Notes: generated by a model not told the origin, from the letters alone. A stretch of 32,396 nt of DNA from Armatimonadota bacterium (GCA_031081675.1 JAVHLZ010000001.1:3899-36294), one strand, 5' to 3'; shown: positions 6,857-16,277, numbered from the stretch's first letter. Numbers and translations: made by a program.

Positions 6857-6969
6857 CCCCTTGGGGGAGAGGGTGGGGGTAGGGAAGAGGAAAGCGTGTG
6901 GGGAAAGAGGGTCTGGTTTCCGATACATGACCGTTGGTCGCCGGTTCCAAGTTCGCGGGGGTGAGAGGC
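6857..6969. repeat. Right half of the IS-interrupted palindrome, then MDR leader
   Basis: CCCCTTGGGGGAGAGGGTGG at about 6857-6876 is the remainder of the reverse-oriented repeat unit split by the IS element. The rest, to the start of the oxidoreductase gene at 6970, has no recognisable gene. Confidence 0.75.
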
Positions 6970-8001
6970 GTGCGGGCGGTGGTGTACACGGGGCACGGGG
7001 GGCCGGACGTCATCCGGGAGCAGGAGATGCCCGACCCGCCGGTGGGGCCGACCGACGTGCTCGTGCGGCTGCGGGCGGCGGCGCTCAACCACATCGACCT
7101 ATGGGTGCGGAGGGGCCTGCCGCGTCTGCGCCTCTCGTTCCCCCACGTTCCGGGCGCCGACGGGGCCGGCGTGGTCGAGCGGGCGGGCGAGGCGGTGCGC
7201 ACGGTGCAGCCCGGCCAGGAGGTCGTCCTGGCGCCGGGGATCAGCGACGGCGTGTGCCGCTTTTGCGTCGCCGGCCGGGACAACCTCTGCCCGGAGTACA
7301 CCATCCTGGGCGAGCACCGGCACGGCACCTACGCCGAGTGTGTGGTCGTGCCGGAGGTCAACGTGCTGCCCAAGCCGGTCCGTCTGTCTTTCGAGGAGGC
7401 GGCGTCGGTTCCGCTGGTTTTCCTCACGGCCTGGAACATGCTGGCCACCAACGCCCGCCTGCAGCCCGGGGAGACGGTCCTGATCTGGGGGGCGGGCAGC
7501 GGAGTGGGCAGCGCCGCGATCCAGATCGCGAAGGTGCTGGGCGCGCGGGTGATCGCCGTGGCCGGCGGGCGGTGGAAACTGGACCGGGCGCGGGAGCTGG
7601 GGGCCGACGAGGTCATCGACCACACCAGCCAGGACGTCTTCGAGGAGGTGCGCCGGCTGACGGACCGCCAGGGCGTGGACGTGGTGTTCGACCACGTGGG
7701 GCGGGCGACGTGGGAGACCAGCATCCGCTGCCTGGCGCGGGGGGGACGGCTGGCGACCTGTGGGGCCACCACCGGCGCGGAGGCGACCACCGACATCCGC
7801 TACATCTTCGGAAGGCGGCTGTCCATCTTCGGGACCTGGATGGGGACCAAGGGGGAGCTGCACCGGGTGATGGGGCTGGTGGAGTCCGGGCGGCTGCGGC
7901 CGGTGGTGCACGGGGTGTTTGCTCTGCGGGAGGCGGCGCGGGCGCAGGAGGTGATGGAGCGGAGGGAGCATTTCGGCAAGATTGTGTTGAGGGTGGAATG
8001 A
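6970..8001 (+). CDS. Zinc-type MDR oxidoreductase (alcohol dehydrogenase/quinone reductase-like)
   Basis: A 343-residue medium-chain dehydrogenase/reductase. It has a GroES-like N-terminal half (RAVVYTGHGGPDVIREQEMP) and a Rossmann half with VLIWGAGSGVGSAAIQIAK. The usual catalytic-zinc Cys region reads NHIDLWVRRG, so it probably lacks the classical catalytic Cys. The structural zinc loop reads ISDGVCRFC and later RDNLC. Asp93 stands where relatives carry the first of four Cys, leaving C96, C99 and C107. Structural zinc binding may be weakened or use Asp. The GTG at 6970 is preferred because family members begin at RAVVY and GGGGGTGAG lies upstream; a GTG at 6961 is possible. The substrate cannot be told. 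It is one of few plus-strand genes here and lies next to the IS element. Confidence 0.86.
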   Translation: MRAVVYTGHGGPDVIREQEMPDPPVGPTDVLVRLRAAALNHIDLWVRRGLPRLRLSFPHVPGADGAGVVERAGEAVRTVQPGQEVVLAPGISDGVCRFCVAGRDNLCPEYTILGEHRHGTYAECVVVPEVNVLPKPVRLSFEEAASVPLVFLTAWNMLATNARLQPGETVLIWGAGSGVGSAAIQIAKVLGARVIAVAGGRWKLDRARELGADEVIDHTSQDVFEEVRRLTDRQGVDVVFDHVGRATWETSIRCLARGGRLATCGATTGAEATTDIRYIFGRRLSIFGTWMGTKGELHRVMGLVESGRLRPVVHGVFALREAARAQEVMERREHFGKIVLRVE

Positions 8002-8153
8002 GGACGCGTTGAAGGTCCAAGGTTGAAGGTGAACTGCCCCCCCACCCTGGCCCTCTCGCGGAGGGAGAGAGGAGGATGTTGCCTCTTCCGGAGGGAGAGG
8101 GGAGGGTTTGCAGCCAGGCGAGAGGCTGTCGCGTGTCCGAGATCCGGGCCGGG
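8002..8153. repeat. GTTGAAGG block and palindrome copies
   Basis: GTTGAAGGTCCAAGGTTGAA at 8009-8028 is followed by two palindrome copies, one shortened, to about 8106. The remainder to the OstA-like gene end is unremarkable. Two convergent genes end here, so the hairpins could act as a bidirectional transcription stop. Confidence 0.8.
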
Positions 8154-9212
8154 TCAGGGTGTCTCGGGCTGTATGCGGATCGTGGTCTCTCCCTGTGCCA
8201 CGAGGCGGTGCTCGCGGTAGTAGAACGTGACCACGTCGGCGGTCAGGGTGCGGCCGGGGCGGCGGACGGTGACCTGGCCGCGGAAGACGGCGTAGCCGTC
8301 CGGAACAGACAGCGTCGCCGCCTGCGACGTGATGGTCGTGTCCTGGAAGACCCCCATGACATTGCCGGAGGCCTGCGCGGTCTGCTCCTGGACCTGCACG
8401 TCGATCCGGTCGGCCTGCAGCTCGCCATCGGGCGTCTGCATGCGGGCGCGGCCGCCGAGGGTGGCGGTGCGGGCGCCGCGGGCGACCAGCGTCTGGGCTG
8501 TCGCCGCGAGATTCCGCGTGGTGAGGGTCACCCCGCCGGTGGCGGTAAGGACGTCCTCCGCCAGACGGTAGACCATGCGGTCGGCCCGGATGGTGCGGTC
8601 GGCCCACCGGGCCACGGCGTCTTCTGACGCCTCCAGGACCTGGCCGGCCGCCACGCCGACGACCCGGCGGGCGGTCAGCTCGCGGTCTCCCCACCGTACC
8701 GTGACACCGCCGTCGGCGTCAAACGTCTTCCCCGCCTCGTAGCGCACCCGGTCCGCCTGCAGCGTCCGGTCCGCCCACCGGAGCACCACGCCGTCCGTCG
8801 CCTCCATGATGTCGGCGACCGGCCGGTAGCGTACCCGGCCGGCCTGCAGCGTCCGGTCCGCCGAGCGCACGGTCACCTCCCCCGCCGCTTCCACCGCCTC
8901 CAGGGCTCCCGCCGGCGTGAGGGTCACCACAACCTGCCGGGCGCGGAGGTCGCCCTGAGGGGTGACAGCAGCGACGTGGCCGGTCAGGCGGATGCGTCGG
9001 TCGCGGCGGGTGTACAGGAGGTGGTCGGCGCGGATGGTGATGCGGCCGTCGGTGATGGTGACGGCGCCGCGGGCCTCGATGACCTGGCCGGCCTCGCGGG
9101 CGAGGACCGTGTCGGCGGTGATGCGGACAGTGGGCGCGGAGGCGCCGGCGGCCGGGAGGGCGAGGGTCAGTATGCAGGCGAGGGTGGCGAGCGGGGCAGG
9201 TTTCACAGGCAC
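8154..9212 (-). CDS. OstA/LptA-like periplasmic protein with repeated beta units
   Basis: A 352-residue protein with an N-terminal signal peptide (APLATLACILTLALPAAGAS). The rest is a run of about seven related units of 35-45 residues, each with a 'RADRMVYRLAEDVLTATGGV'-like pattern. That is the OstA/LptA fold, a stacked beta-jellyroll that shields lipid chains between two membranes. E. coli LptA is about half this length, so this copy has extra units and may be a longer bridge. LptA-like proteins carry lipopolysaccharide to the outer membrane; here the lipid is unknown. The start is a GTG at 9212 (GAGGG just upstream), with a second GTG two codons later. No other lpt gene is in view. Confidence 0.82.
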   Translation of the reverse strand: MPVKPAPLATLACILTLALPAAGASAPTVRITADTVLAREAGQVIEARGAVTITDGRITIRADHLLYTRRDRRIRLTGHVAAVTPQGDLRARQVVVTLTPAGALEAVEAAGEVTVRSADRTLQAGRVRYRPVADIMEATDGVVLRWADRTLQADRVRYEAGKTFDADGGVTVRWGDRELTARRVVGVAAGQVLEASEDAVARWADRTIRADRMVYRLAEDVLTATGGVTLTTRNLAATAQTLVARGARTATLGGRARMQTPDGELQADRIDVQVQEQTAQASGNVMGVFQDTTITSQAATLSVPDGYAVFRGQVTVRRPGRTLTADVVTFYYREHRLVAQGETTIRIQPETP

Positions 9213-9361
9213 AGAGCCCTCATCTTCGTCCTCTTCCCCGTCCTTTCCCGGGCCCTCACCCGCGCCCTCTCCCGGGGGGAGAGGGGAAGATGTTATCTCT
9301 CCCAGCCCTCACCCGCCCTCTCCCGGGGGGAGAGGGGACTGAGGGGGGTGGAGTTGGGGCG
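9213..9361. repeat. Palindrome array
   Basis: Two forward copies of the C-rich palindrome lie at about 9250-9290 and 9301-9340, with lead-in fragments from about 9222. No gene. Confidence 0.8.
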
Positions 9362-10858
<1,497 letters not shown>

Positions 10859-11174
10859 CATCTCCACCTCCCGGCCGCTCAATTGACTGCGTTGAAGGTC
10901 CAAGGTTGAAGGCGAACTGCCTCCCTCACCCTGACCCTCTCCCCTGCCCTCACCCTGGCCCTCTCCCACAGGGAGAGGGGAAAGGTGTTGGTCTCACCCG
11001 GACTCACCCTCTCCCGGAGGGAGAGGGGAGGCGTTATCCCCTCCCAGGCCCTCACCTGACCCTCTCCCAGCAGGGAGAGGGGCTGAAGATTACCTCTCCG
11101 CGGCCCGCACCCTGGGAAGAGGAGCGTCGGGGACTGTCCCCACCTGTCTGGTCCGGTGCCGGTCCCCGGCCTCC
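10859..11174. repeat. GTTGAAGG block, palindrome array and one GGGGACTGTCCCC element
   Basis: No gene in this 316-bp gap. GTTGAAGGTCCAAGGTTGAA lies at about 10890-10909. Palindrome copies follow at about 10918-11090. A single 13-bp palindrome GGGGACTGTCCCC lies at 11129-11141, the same element that is amplified inside the moaD-moaE gene. It lies 34 bp beyond the mrp stop and could also serve as a short hairpin there. Confidence 0.82.
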
Positions 11175-12287
11175 TCAGGAAGTGCGGGCCGGGACGGGGA
11201 CGGCGTCGCGCAGGCGCTCGGCGGCCCGGCGGAACGCGGCGGCGGCCTCCGAGTCCGGGCGCGAGCGGACCACCGGGCGGCCGGCGTCCCCGCCTTCCCG
11301 CACCGCGGGGTCCAGCGGGACCTCTGCCAGCAGGGGCACCCCCAGCTGGGCCGCCAGCGCGGCTCCCCCTCCCCGGCCGAAGATGTACACCGGCTCGGCG
11401 CCGGGGGACGGGCGGAAGTACGACATGTTCTCGACGACGCCGACCACCTCCATGTTGACCTTCTCGGCCATCTTCGCGGCCCGCAGGGCCACCTTCACCG
11501 CCGCCTCCTGGGGAGTGGTGACCAGCAGCATGCAGCTAGAGGGCAGAGTCTGGGCGATGGTGATGGAGACGTCCCCGGTGCCCGGCGGCAGGTCCAGCAG
11601 CAGGTACTCGAGGTCGTCTCCCCAGTGGACCTCGTTGAGGAAGGTGGTCAGGGTCTTGTGCAGCAGCGGACCGCGCCAGATGACCGCCTGCTCCTCGTCG
11701 GGCAGCATGAAGCCGATGGAGATGACGCGGATACCGTCCCGCTCCAGCGGGATGATCATCTGGTCGATGACCGTGGGCCGCCCGCTGACCCCGAGCATCC
11801 GGGGGATGCTGAAGCCGTACACGTCGGCGTCCACCACGCCCACCCGGTGGCCCATCTCCGCCAAGGCGGCGGCCAGGTTCACGGTCACGGTGGACTTGCC
11901 GACGCCGCCTTTGCCGCTGGCCACGGCGATGACCCGGATGGGCGAGTCGGGCCCGAGGAACGACGGACGGCCCTGGGTGCCCACCTCGCCCCCCCGCAGC
12001 TTTTCGATCAAAGCCTGGCGCTGCTGGGGGGTCATCACGCCCAGGGCGACGTCCACCGCGCGGACGCCGGGCAGGGCCCGCACCCTGGCCTTGATGGACT
12101 CGACGATGGTCTCGCGCAGGGGGCAGGCGCCGATGGTCAGGACGGCGTCCACGGTGACGCGGCCGTCGCGGATGGCGATATCCCGGACCATGTCCAGGTC
12201 GACGATGCTCTTGTGGAGCTCGGGGTCCTGGACGTCGCGCAGGGCTTCCAGGATCTGATCGCGGGTCGGCGGGGGAGTGGTGGTCAC
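11175..12287 (-). CDS. Mrp/ApbC-family P-loop ATPase (Fe-S carrier type) lacking the CxxC
   Basis: A 370-residue Mrp/NBP35 ATPase. An N-terminal FSCA (DUF59/MIP18) domain covers about residues 8-85 (VQDPELHKSIVDLDMV, C55 in TIGACPL). A deviant Walker A follows (SGKGGVGKST, 124-133), then the Mrp signature LLLDLPPGTGDVSI. Family members carry Fe-S clusters to apoproteins. The CPxC pair that holds the bridging cluster in ApbC/NBP35 is absent: the segment reads ENMSYFRPSPGAEPVYIFG. Some actinobacterial Mrp proteins also lack it, so the carrier role is not assured. The GTG at 12287 has AGAGG about seven bases upstream and a good promoter at 12321-12350. The gene after the promoter on the far side encodes a DUF971 protein, a domain fused to Mrp in plant HCF101. 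Confidence 0.9.
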   Translation of the reverse strand: MTTTPPPTRDQILEALRDVQDPELHKSIVDLDMVRDIAIRDGRVTVDAVLTIGACPLRETIVESIKARVRALPGVRAVDVALGVMTPQQRQALIEKLRGGEVGTQGRPSFLGPDSPIRVIAVASGKGGVGKSTVTVNLAAALAEMGHRVGVVDADVYGFSIPRMLGVSGRPTVIDQMIIPLERDGIRVISIGFMLPDEEQAVIWRGPLLHKTLTTFLNEVHWGDDLEYLLLDLPPGTGDVSITIAQTLPSSCMLLVTTPQEAAVKVALRAAKMAEKVNMEVVGVVENMSYFRPSPGAEPVYIFGRGGGAALAAQLGVPLLAEVPLDPAVREGGDAGRPVVRSRPDSEAAAAFRRAAERLRDAVPVPARTS

Positions 12288-12320
12288 GGGATGCCTCTCG
12301 GGAAAATGGCGTCAACCTTC

Positions 12321-12350
12321 ATGCTAGCATCGGCCGTCGCGGGGTGTCAA
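12321..12350 (-). promoter_or_regulatory. Sigma-70-type promoter for mrp
   Basis: Read on the minus strand, TTGACA (12350-12345) is followed after 18 bp by TAGCAT (12326-12321). The -35 box is perfect and the -10 box matches at four of six positions. Transcription would start near 12314, giving a leader of about 27 nt before the GTG at 12287. The promoter sits just beyond the palindrome array. Confidence 0.65.
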
Positions 12351-12535
12351 AGATGCCCTCACCCTGCCCTCTCCCAAAGGGAGAGGGGAAGATGTCGACT
12401 CTCCCCCGCCCTCACCCGCACCCTCTCCCGGAGGGAGAGGGGAGTTTATCTCACCCAGCCCTCACCCGCGCCCTCTCCCGGAGGGAGAGGGGGGCGATAT
12501 CGCCAGGGGGGAGTGGTGTTGATGGGAGTGTCGGC
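12351..12535. repeat. Palindrome array between DUF971 gene and mrp promoter
   Basis: Three forward palindrome copies lie at about 12355-12397, 12408-12445 and 12455-12492. No gene. The array ends immediately upstream of the mrp -35 box. Confidence 0.85.
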
Positions 12536-12916
12536 CTATCTGGGTGGGTCTTCCGCGTCCGCGGCTCCGGGCGTCCGCGATTTTGCACGCGCGCGGGTGC
12601 AGTCGTCGCACTGGCACAACTCGAAGCGCAGCAGCGGGAAGGGATAGATGCCGGTGTCGTGGCCGTCCATCCAGACAAAGCGCAGGGCGTAAGCGCCCAC
12701 CCGCTCGACCCGCAGGGCCCGGATGGTCGGGGGAACATCCTTTGCGGTCAGTGGGCGCGGCGTGTAGCCGGGCTCTCCCCGGCAGCGGGCGCACGGGCAG
12801 TTCAGGCGGAGGCTCTGCCAGGTGTAGGTGGAGCGGTGGCCGTCGGACCAGGTGATGGTGAAGGTCGCGTCGGCGACGCTGCCGATCTGGGTGGGGACGG
12901 GCATCCGGGGGCTCAC
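12536..12916 (-). CDS. DUF971 protein with extra cysteine cluster
   Basis: A 126-residue DUF971 (GBBH-like N-terminal) protein. The core motif is ITWSDGHRSTYTWQSLRLNC, then CARCRGEPG. DUF971 occurs alone, at the start of gamma-butyrobetaine hydroxylases, and at the C-terminus of the plant Fe-S scaffold HCF101 after an Mrp ATPase. Here it is the gene before an Mrp ATPase on the same strand. Besides the usual CPCARC group it has a second group near the C-terminus (ELCQCDDCTRAR), so it may bind a metal or Fe-S cluster; that is inference. The start is uncertain: a GTG at 12916 or an ATG at 12904, neither with a clear ribosome site. Confidence 0.8.
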   Translation of the reverse strand: MSPRMPVPTQIGSVADATFTITWSDGHRSTYTWQSLRLNCPCARCRGEPGYTPRPLTAKDVPPTIRALRVERVGAYALRFVWMDGHDTGIYPFPLLRFELCQCDDCTRARAKSRTPGAADAEDPPR

Positions 12917-13130
12917 GGCGTCTGGTCAAGAGTGTACTACGGGACCGGGTCCGGAACTTACGCGTTGACCCGGAGGGACAGGGGAGGTGTTCCGAGCCCT
13001 CTTCCGGAGGGAGAGGGGAGGTGTCATCTCACCCGAGCCCTCTCCCGGAGGGAGAGGGGCGCGTATATTAACCCCCGGAGGAGAGGGGAGTTGTGGGGGG
13101 CGCGCGTTCGCGTCGCCGTGGAGAGCGGAA
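12917..13130. repeat. Decayed palindrome array
   Basis: A GTGTACTACGGGACCGGG fragment of the companion block lies at about 12932-12949. Shortened palindrome copies lie at about 12968-13022 and 13028-13060, with a broken piece to about 13092. No gene. Confidence 0.75.
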
Positions 13131-13787
13131 TTACTGCGTCGGAGGGGCGGGGCGGCGGGAGCGCCGGCGCCGCCGGCGGCGGCCGCCGGTGGTCCTGGCC
13201 TGCTGAGGCTGCGGCGAAGCCGCCGGGGCGGCGGTCTGCGGCGGAGAGGGCTGGGGTTCCGCGCGCGCGGGCCCGGCGGGAGCAGGTCCGGCGTCCGACG
13301 CCGGCTGTACGGCTTCCTCGGAAACGTTCTGCGGCTCCTGAGCCTTCCGGGTGACCCGGGGCAGGTCGCGCTCGGCCGTCAGCTTGAACTTGTCCAGACT
13401 GCGCTCCACGAAGGCGCGCAGGACGCGCCGGGCGGACTCCTCGGAGATCAGGGGGATGCCGACGTCGGCTTCCACCGTCAGGGCGAGTTCGGTGTCCCCG
13501 TCCACGGACTTCAGCGTGTACTGTCCCCGGAACGTCCGCAGGCCCCCGCGGGTCTGGCGGAACTCGATCCGCCGGTTGGGGTGCAGGACGGCGCGCTGGA
13601 CGGACTCCACCGGGATGCCGCCGAAGTAGCCGCGGTAGTAGACCGTGAGGGTGTTGGAGCGGCGCTCCAGCAGGTCGGCGGTCAGCCACAGGCCGGTGAC
13701 CCTGGGCTGGGCGTCCAGGCGGCTGACCAGCTGGAAGACCTTCTGGACGGGGGCGCGGATGATGCGGCGGCCTTCGACCTTCACCAT
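13131..13787 (-). CDS. SRPBCC (polyketide cyclase/START-like) protein with Arg-rich tail
   Basis: A 218-residue protein. Residues 1-140 form an SRPBCC ligand-binding fold of the coenzyme-Q-binding/polyketide-cyclase type: the start MVKVEGRRIIRAPVQKVFQL is typical, and a long C-terminal helix is at about 117-137. Residues about 150-218 are low-complexity Pro/Ala/Gln-rich sequence ending in a basic run (GGRRRRRRRSRRPAPPTQ). The tail is unusual for the family and could bind nucleic acid or membrane phosphates. The ATG at 13787 fits the domain start; upstream codons in the same frame come from repeat DNA. The ribosome site is weak (GGTGA). Ligand and role are unknown. Confidence 0.8.
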   Translation of the reverse strand: MVKVEGRRIIRAPVQKVFQLVSRLDAQPRVTGLWLTADLLERRSNTLTVYYRGYFGGIPVESVQRAVLHPNRRIEFRQTRGGLRTFRGQYTLKSVDGDTELALTVEADVGIPLISEESARRVLRAFVERSLDKFKLTAERDLPRVTRKAQEPQNVSEEAVQPASDAGPAPAGPARAEPQPSPPQTAAPAASPQPQQARTTGGRRRRRRRSRRPAPPTQ

Positions 13788-14067
13788 GTCACCGGCTAGT
13801 GTACACGCTGGCGGGGATGGGCGAAAGTCGGGACCGGGGACGGCAACCGTGGGGTCTGGGATCAGGGACTGCGGCACCCTCCTACTACGTCGAGGGTCCA
13901 AGGTTGAAGTGTACTACCCCTCACCCGCACCCTCTCCCGGAGGGAGAGGGGAAGGTGTCATCTCTCTCCCGGGCCCTCACCCTGGCCCTCTCCCAGAATG
14001 ACCTCTCCCGGCCCTCACCGACTCTCTTCCCCAGAGGGAGGGGAGGTAGCGGGGCGGGGTGCGGGGG
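13788..14067. repeat. GGTCCAAGG block and palindrome array
   Basis: A GGGATCAGGGACTG piece lies at about 13858-13871. GTCGAGGGTCCAAGGTTGAA lies at about 13889-13908, and palindrome copies follow at about 13918-13955 and, decayed, to about 14050. No gene. Confidence 0.8.
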
Positions 14068-15039
14068 CTACAGCTCGCTGCGGACGAGGCGGGCGGCGGC
14101 CACCATGTTGCGCAGCTTGCCGACAGTCTCCTCGATGGTGCGGGTCTTCAGCCCGCAGTCCGGGGAGATGTAGATCTGCTCGACGGGGATGACCTCCATC
14201 GCCCGGCGGATGCCGTCGGCGATCTCCTCCACCGACTCCACCCGGTGGGAGTGGGCGTCCACCACCCCCAGCCCGATGTCCTTGGTGAACGGCGCCGTCT
14301 TGAACGTCTCCAGCAGGGCGAACTCCTCGTTCTTGAGGGCCAGGTCCAGCTGGTGGACGGCCAGGGAGAGCATCGCCGGGTAGATGCGGGGCACGTCGCC
14401 GTAGCAGATGTGGGTCACCGTGTAGGCGCTCAGGCCGTCGGTGACGATCTCCATCGCCTCCCGGGCCAGGTCGAAGTCCTCCTCGGGGCGGGTGTGGATG
14501 GCCGGCTCGTCGATCTGGATGTAGCGGGCGCCGGCCCGCTCCAGGTCCAGGGCCTCCTCGTGGATGGCCCGGGCCAGCTCCAGGACCAGTTCCCGCCGGG
14601 TGGGGTAGTACTCGTTGAACGACCACTCGGCGATGGTGTACGGGCCCGTCAGCATCCCCTTCACCGGCCGCCCGGTCAGCGACTGGGCGAAGGTGAACCA
14701 CTCGACGGTCACCGGCCGGCGGCGGCCCACCGGGCCCACCACCACCGGCTTGGGGTAGTAGCGGTTGCCGTACGACCGCACCAGGCCGGCGATGGCGAAC
14801 CCCTCCATCTCGTCGGCGAAGTAGGCCACCATGTCGCCCCGGTACTGCTCGCCGTCCACCAGCAGGTCCAGGCCGACCTCCTCCTGGATGCGGATCCACT
14901 CCCGGGTCGCCCGGCGCTCCAGCTCGGTCAGTTCCTCTTTGGAAATCTGCCGGCGGGCAAACTTGCGGCGCGCCTCCAGCAGGTAGTCCGGCTTGGGGTA
15001 GCTGCCGACGGCGGTGGTGGGCAGCAGGGGCAGGCTCAT
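14068..15039 (-). CDS. Cobalamin-independent methionine synthase, catalytic core (MetE C-terminal type)
   Basis: A 323-residue single-domain MetE-like methyltransferase. It has the zinc and catalytic residues of the MetE C-terminal barrel: H210 and C212 in VTHICYGDV, C295 in ISPDCGLKTR, plus the substrate-binding IDEPA (177-181). Classical MetE is about 750 residues with two barrels; this is only the catalytic one. Core-MetE proteins in archaea and some bacteria use methyl donors other than folate polyglutamate, such as methylcorrinoid proteins. The ATG at 15039 overlaps the stop of the preceding gene (ATGA), so translation is coupled to a MetE-like partner that lacks zinc ligands. Its natural methyl donor cannot be told from sequence. 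Confidence 0.88.
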   Translation of the reverse strand: MSLPLLPTTAVGSYPKPDYLLEARRKFARRQISKEELTELERRATREWIRIQEEVGLDLLVDGEQYRGDMVAYFADEMEGFAIAGLVRSYGNRYYPKPVVVGPVGRRRPVTVEWFTFAQSLTGRPVKGMLTGPYTIAEWSFNEYYPTRRELVLELARAIHEEALDLERAGARYIQIDEPAIHTRPEEDFDLAREAMEIVTDGLSAYTVTHICYGDVPRIYPAMLSLAVHQLDLALKNEEFALLETFKTAPFTKDIGLGVVDAHSHRVESVEEIADGIRRAMEVIPVEQIYISPDCGLKTRTIEETVGKLRNMVAAARLVRSEL

Positions 15040-16022
15040 GCCCGCGCCTCCCGCAGGACGCCCTCCGCCGCGCGGGCGGCCTCCACCAGACGGGCCAGCT
15101 TGCGCCGGGCCACCCCGCGGGGCAGGAACTCCAGGCCCGCGCTGGGCGCCAGCTGCAGGCGGTCGGGCGGCACCACCTCCGCCAGCCGCCGGACGGCGGC
15201 GACCAGCTCGTCCACCGGCTCCAGGCGGGTGTTGCGGGCATCCAGCAGGCCGGCCATCAGGCCGCGGGTGAACGGCGCCCGGCGGATCACGTCCCAGTTG
15301 CGGTGCCCGGCCACGAAGTCCAGGCCGATCACCTCAAAGGGCAGGTCCAGAATCTGCGGGTACAGGCCGTTGATGTCCCCGAAGTAGGTGGCCAGGACCG
15401 TGCGGGCGGTGACGCCCTCGGTGAGGACGGCCATCGCCTCGGCGAACAGCGGGTAGTCGGCCTTGTGGGCGCACAGGGCCGGCTCGTCCACCTGGATCAC
15501 CTCGGCCCCGGCGGCCTGGAGGGCCCGCAGCTCGCTGTTCAGGGCGCGGGCCAGGGCCAGGGCGAAGTCGCGGTCGGAGGGGTAGTGGCGGTTGCGGCTG
15601 AGCCGGGCCAGGGTGAACGGCCCGGTGACCACGGGCTTGACCGGCCGGGGGCTGTGCCGGCGGGCGAACTCGAAGTCGGCCACGGTGATGGGCTCCACCC
15701 ACGCCACCTCGCCCTCGGCGACGGGCTCCCGGTAGTAGACGTTGGTGTCGAAGTAGCGCTGCAGCCCGTTGATGGAAAAGCCCCGCAGGCGGCGGGCGAA
15801 GTAGGTCTGACCGTCTTCCCACCGGATCTGGCCGTCGGTGATCAGGTCCACGCCGGCGTCCACCTGCTCGCGGATCACCTCCAGGGTGACCTCGTCCTCC
15901 ACCCGGCGCAGCTCGGCCTCGGTCGCCTGGCCCTTCTGGACCTTCTCGACGGTGGTGCGCCAGCGGCCGGGCGCCGGGGGATCGGGGATCTTGGGGTAGC
16001 TGCCGATCACGGTGGTGATCAC
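15036..16022 (-). CDS. MetE-like barrel without zinc ligands (MetE N-terminal-type partner)
   Basis: A 328-residue protein with the same fold as the next gene (start VITTVIGSYPK, QVDEPAL at 177-183). The zinc ligands are absent: Ala and Tyr (211, 213, in VLATYFGDI) replace His and Cys, and Ala295 (LAPSAGLEFLP) replaces the last Cys. TYFGDI and APS.GLE resemble the N-terminal barrel of full-length MetE, which also lacks zinc and helps bind the folate substrate. The pair may therefore be a MetE split into two subunits, coupled by an ATGA overlap. The start is GTG at 16022, with GAGGG seven bases upstream. The frame stays open further upstream only through palindrome DNA, which encodes an LSLRERARVRAGE-type peptide and is not taken as coding. 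Confidence 0.84.
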   Translation of the reverse strand: MITTVIGSYPKIPDPPAPGRWRTTVEKVQKGQATEAELRRVEDEVTLEVIREQVDAGVDLITDGQIRWEDGQTYFARRLRGFSINGLQRYFDTNVYYREPVAEGEVAWVEPITVADFEFARRHSPRPVKPVVTGPFTLARLSRNRHYPSDRDFALALARALNSELRALQAAGAEVIQVDEPALCAHKADYPLFAEAMAVLTEGVTARTVLATYFGDINGLYPQILDLPFEVIGLDFVAGHRNWDVIRRAPFTRGLMAGLLDARNTRLEPVDELVAAVRRLAEVVPPDRLQLAPSAGLEFLPRGVARRKLARLVEAARAAEGVLREARA

Positions 16023-16277
16023 TGGTCGGCCCTCACTCTGTTCCTCACCTAGCCCTCTCCCCACCCTCTCCCCTGCCCTCACCCTCGCCCTCTCCCGGAG
16101 GGAGAGGGGAAGGGGTGTCATCTCTCTCTCCCCTGCCCTCACCAGCCCTCTTCCGGAGGGAGAGGGAAAGGTGTCATCTCTCTCCCCTGCCCTCACCCCG
16201 CCCTCTCCCGGAGGGAGAGGGAGGTGTTACGTCGCTCAAAAGGAGAGGGGGGTGGTTTGTTTTGCGCTTCCGTTAGT
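16023..16277. repeat. Palindrome array within the methionine gene block
   Basis: Three palindrome copies lie at about 16076-16110, 16135-16172 and 16188-16232, with lead-in fragments from about 16030. No gene and no SAM-riboswitch-like fold is evident. The array separates two genes of the same pathway on one strand. Confidence 0.85.

Noticed and set aside
16023-16196. N-terminal extension of the zinc-less MetE-like protein
   Set aside because: The frame is open only because the palindrome has no stops. The extension encodes LSLRERARVRAGE-type repeat peptide, and the GTG at 16022 has a ribosome site and matches the family start.
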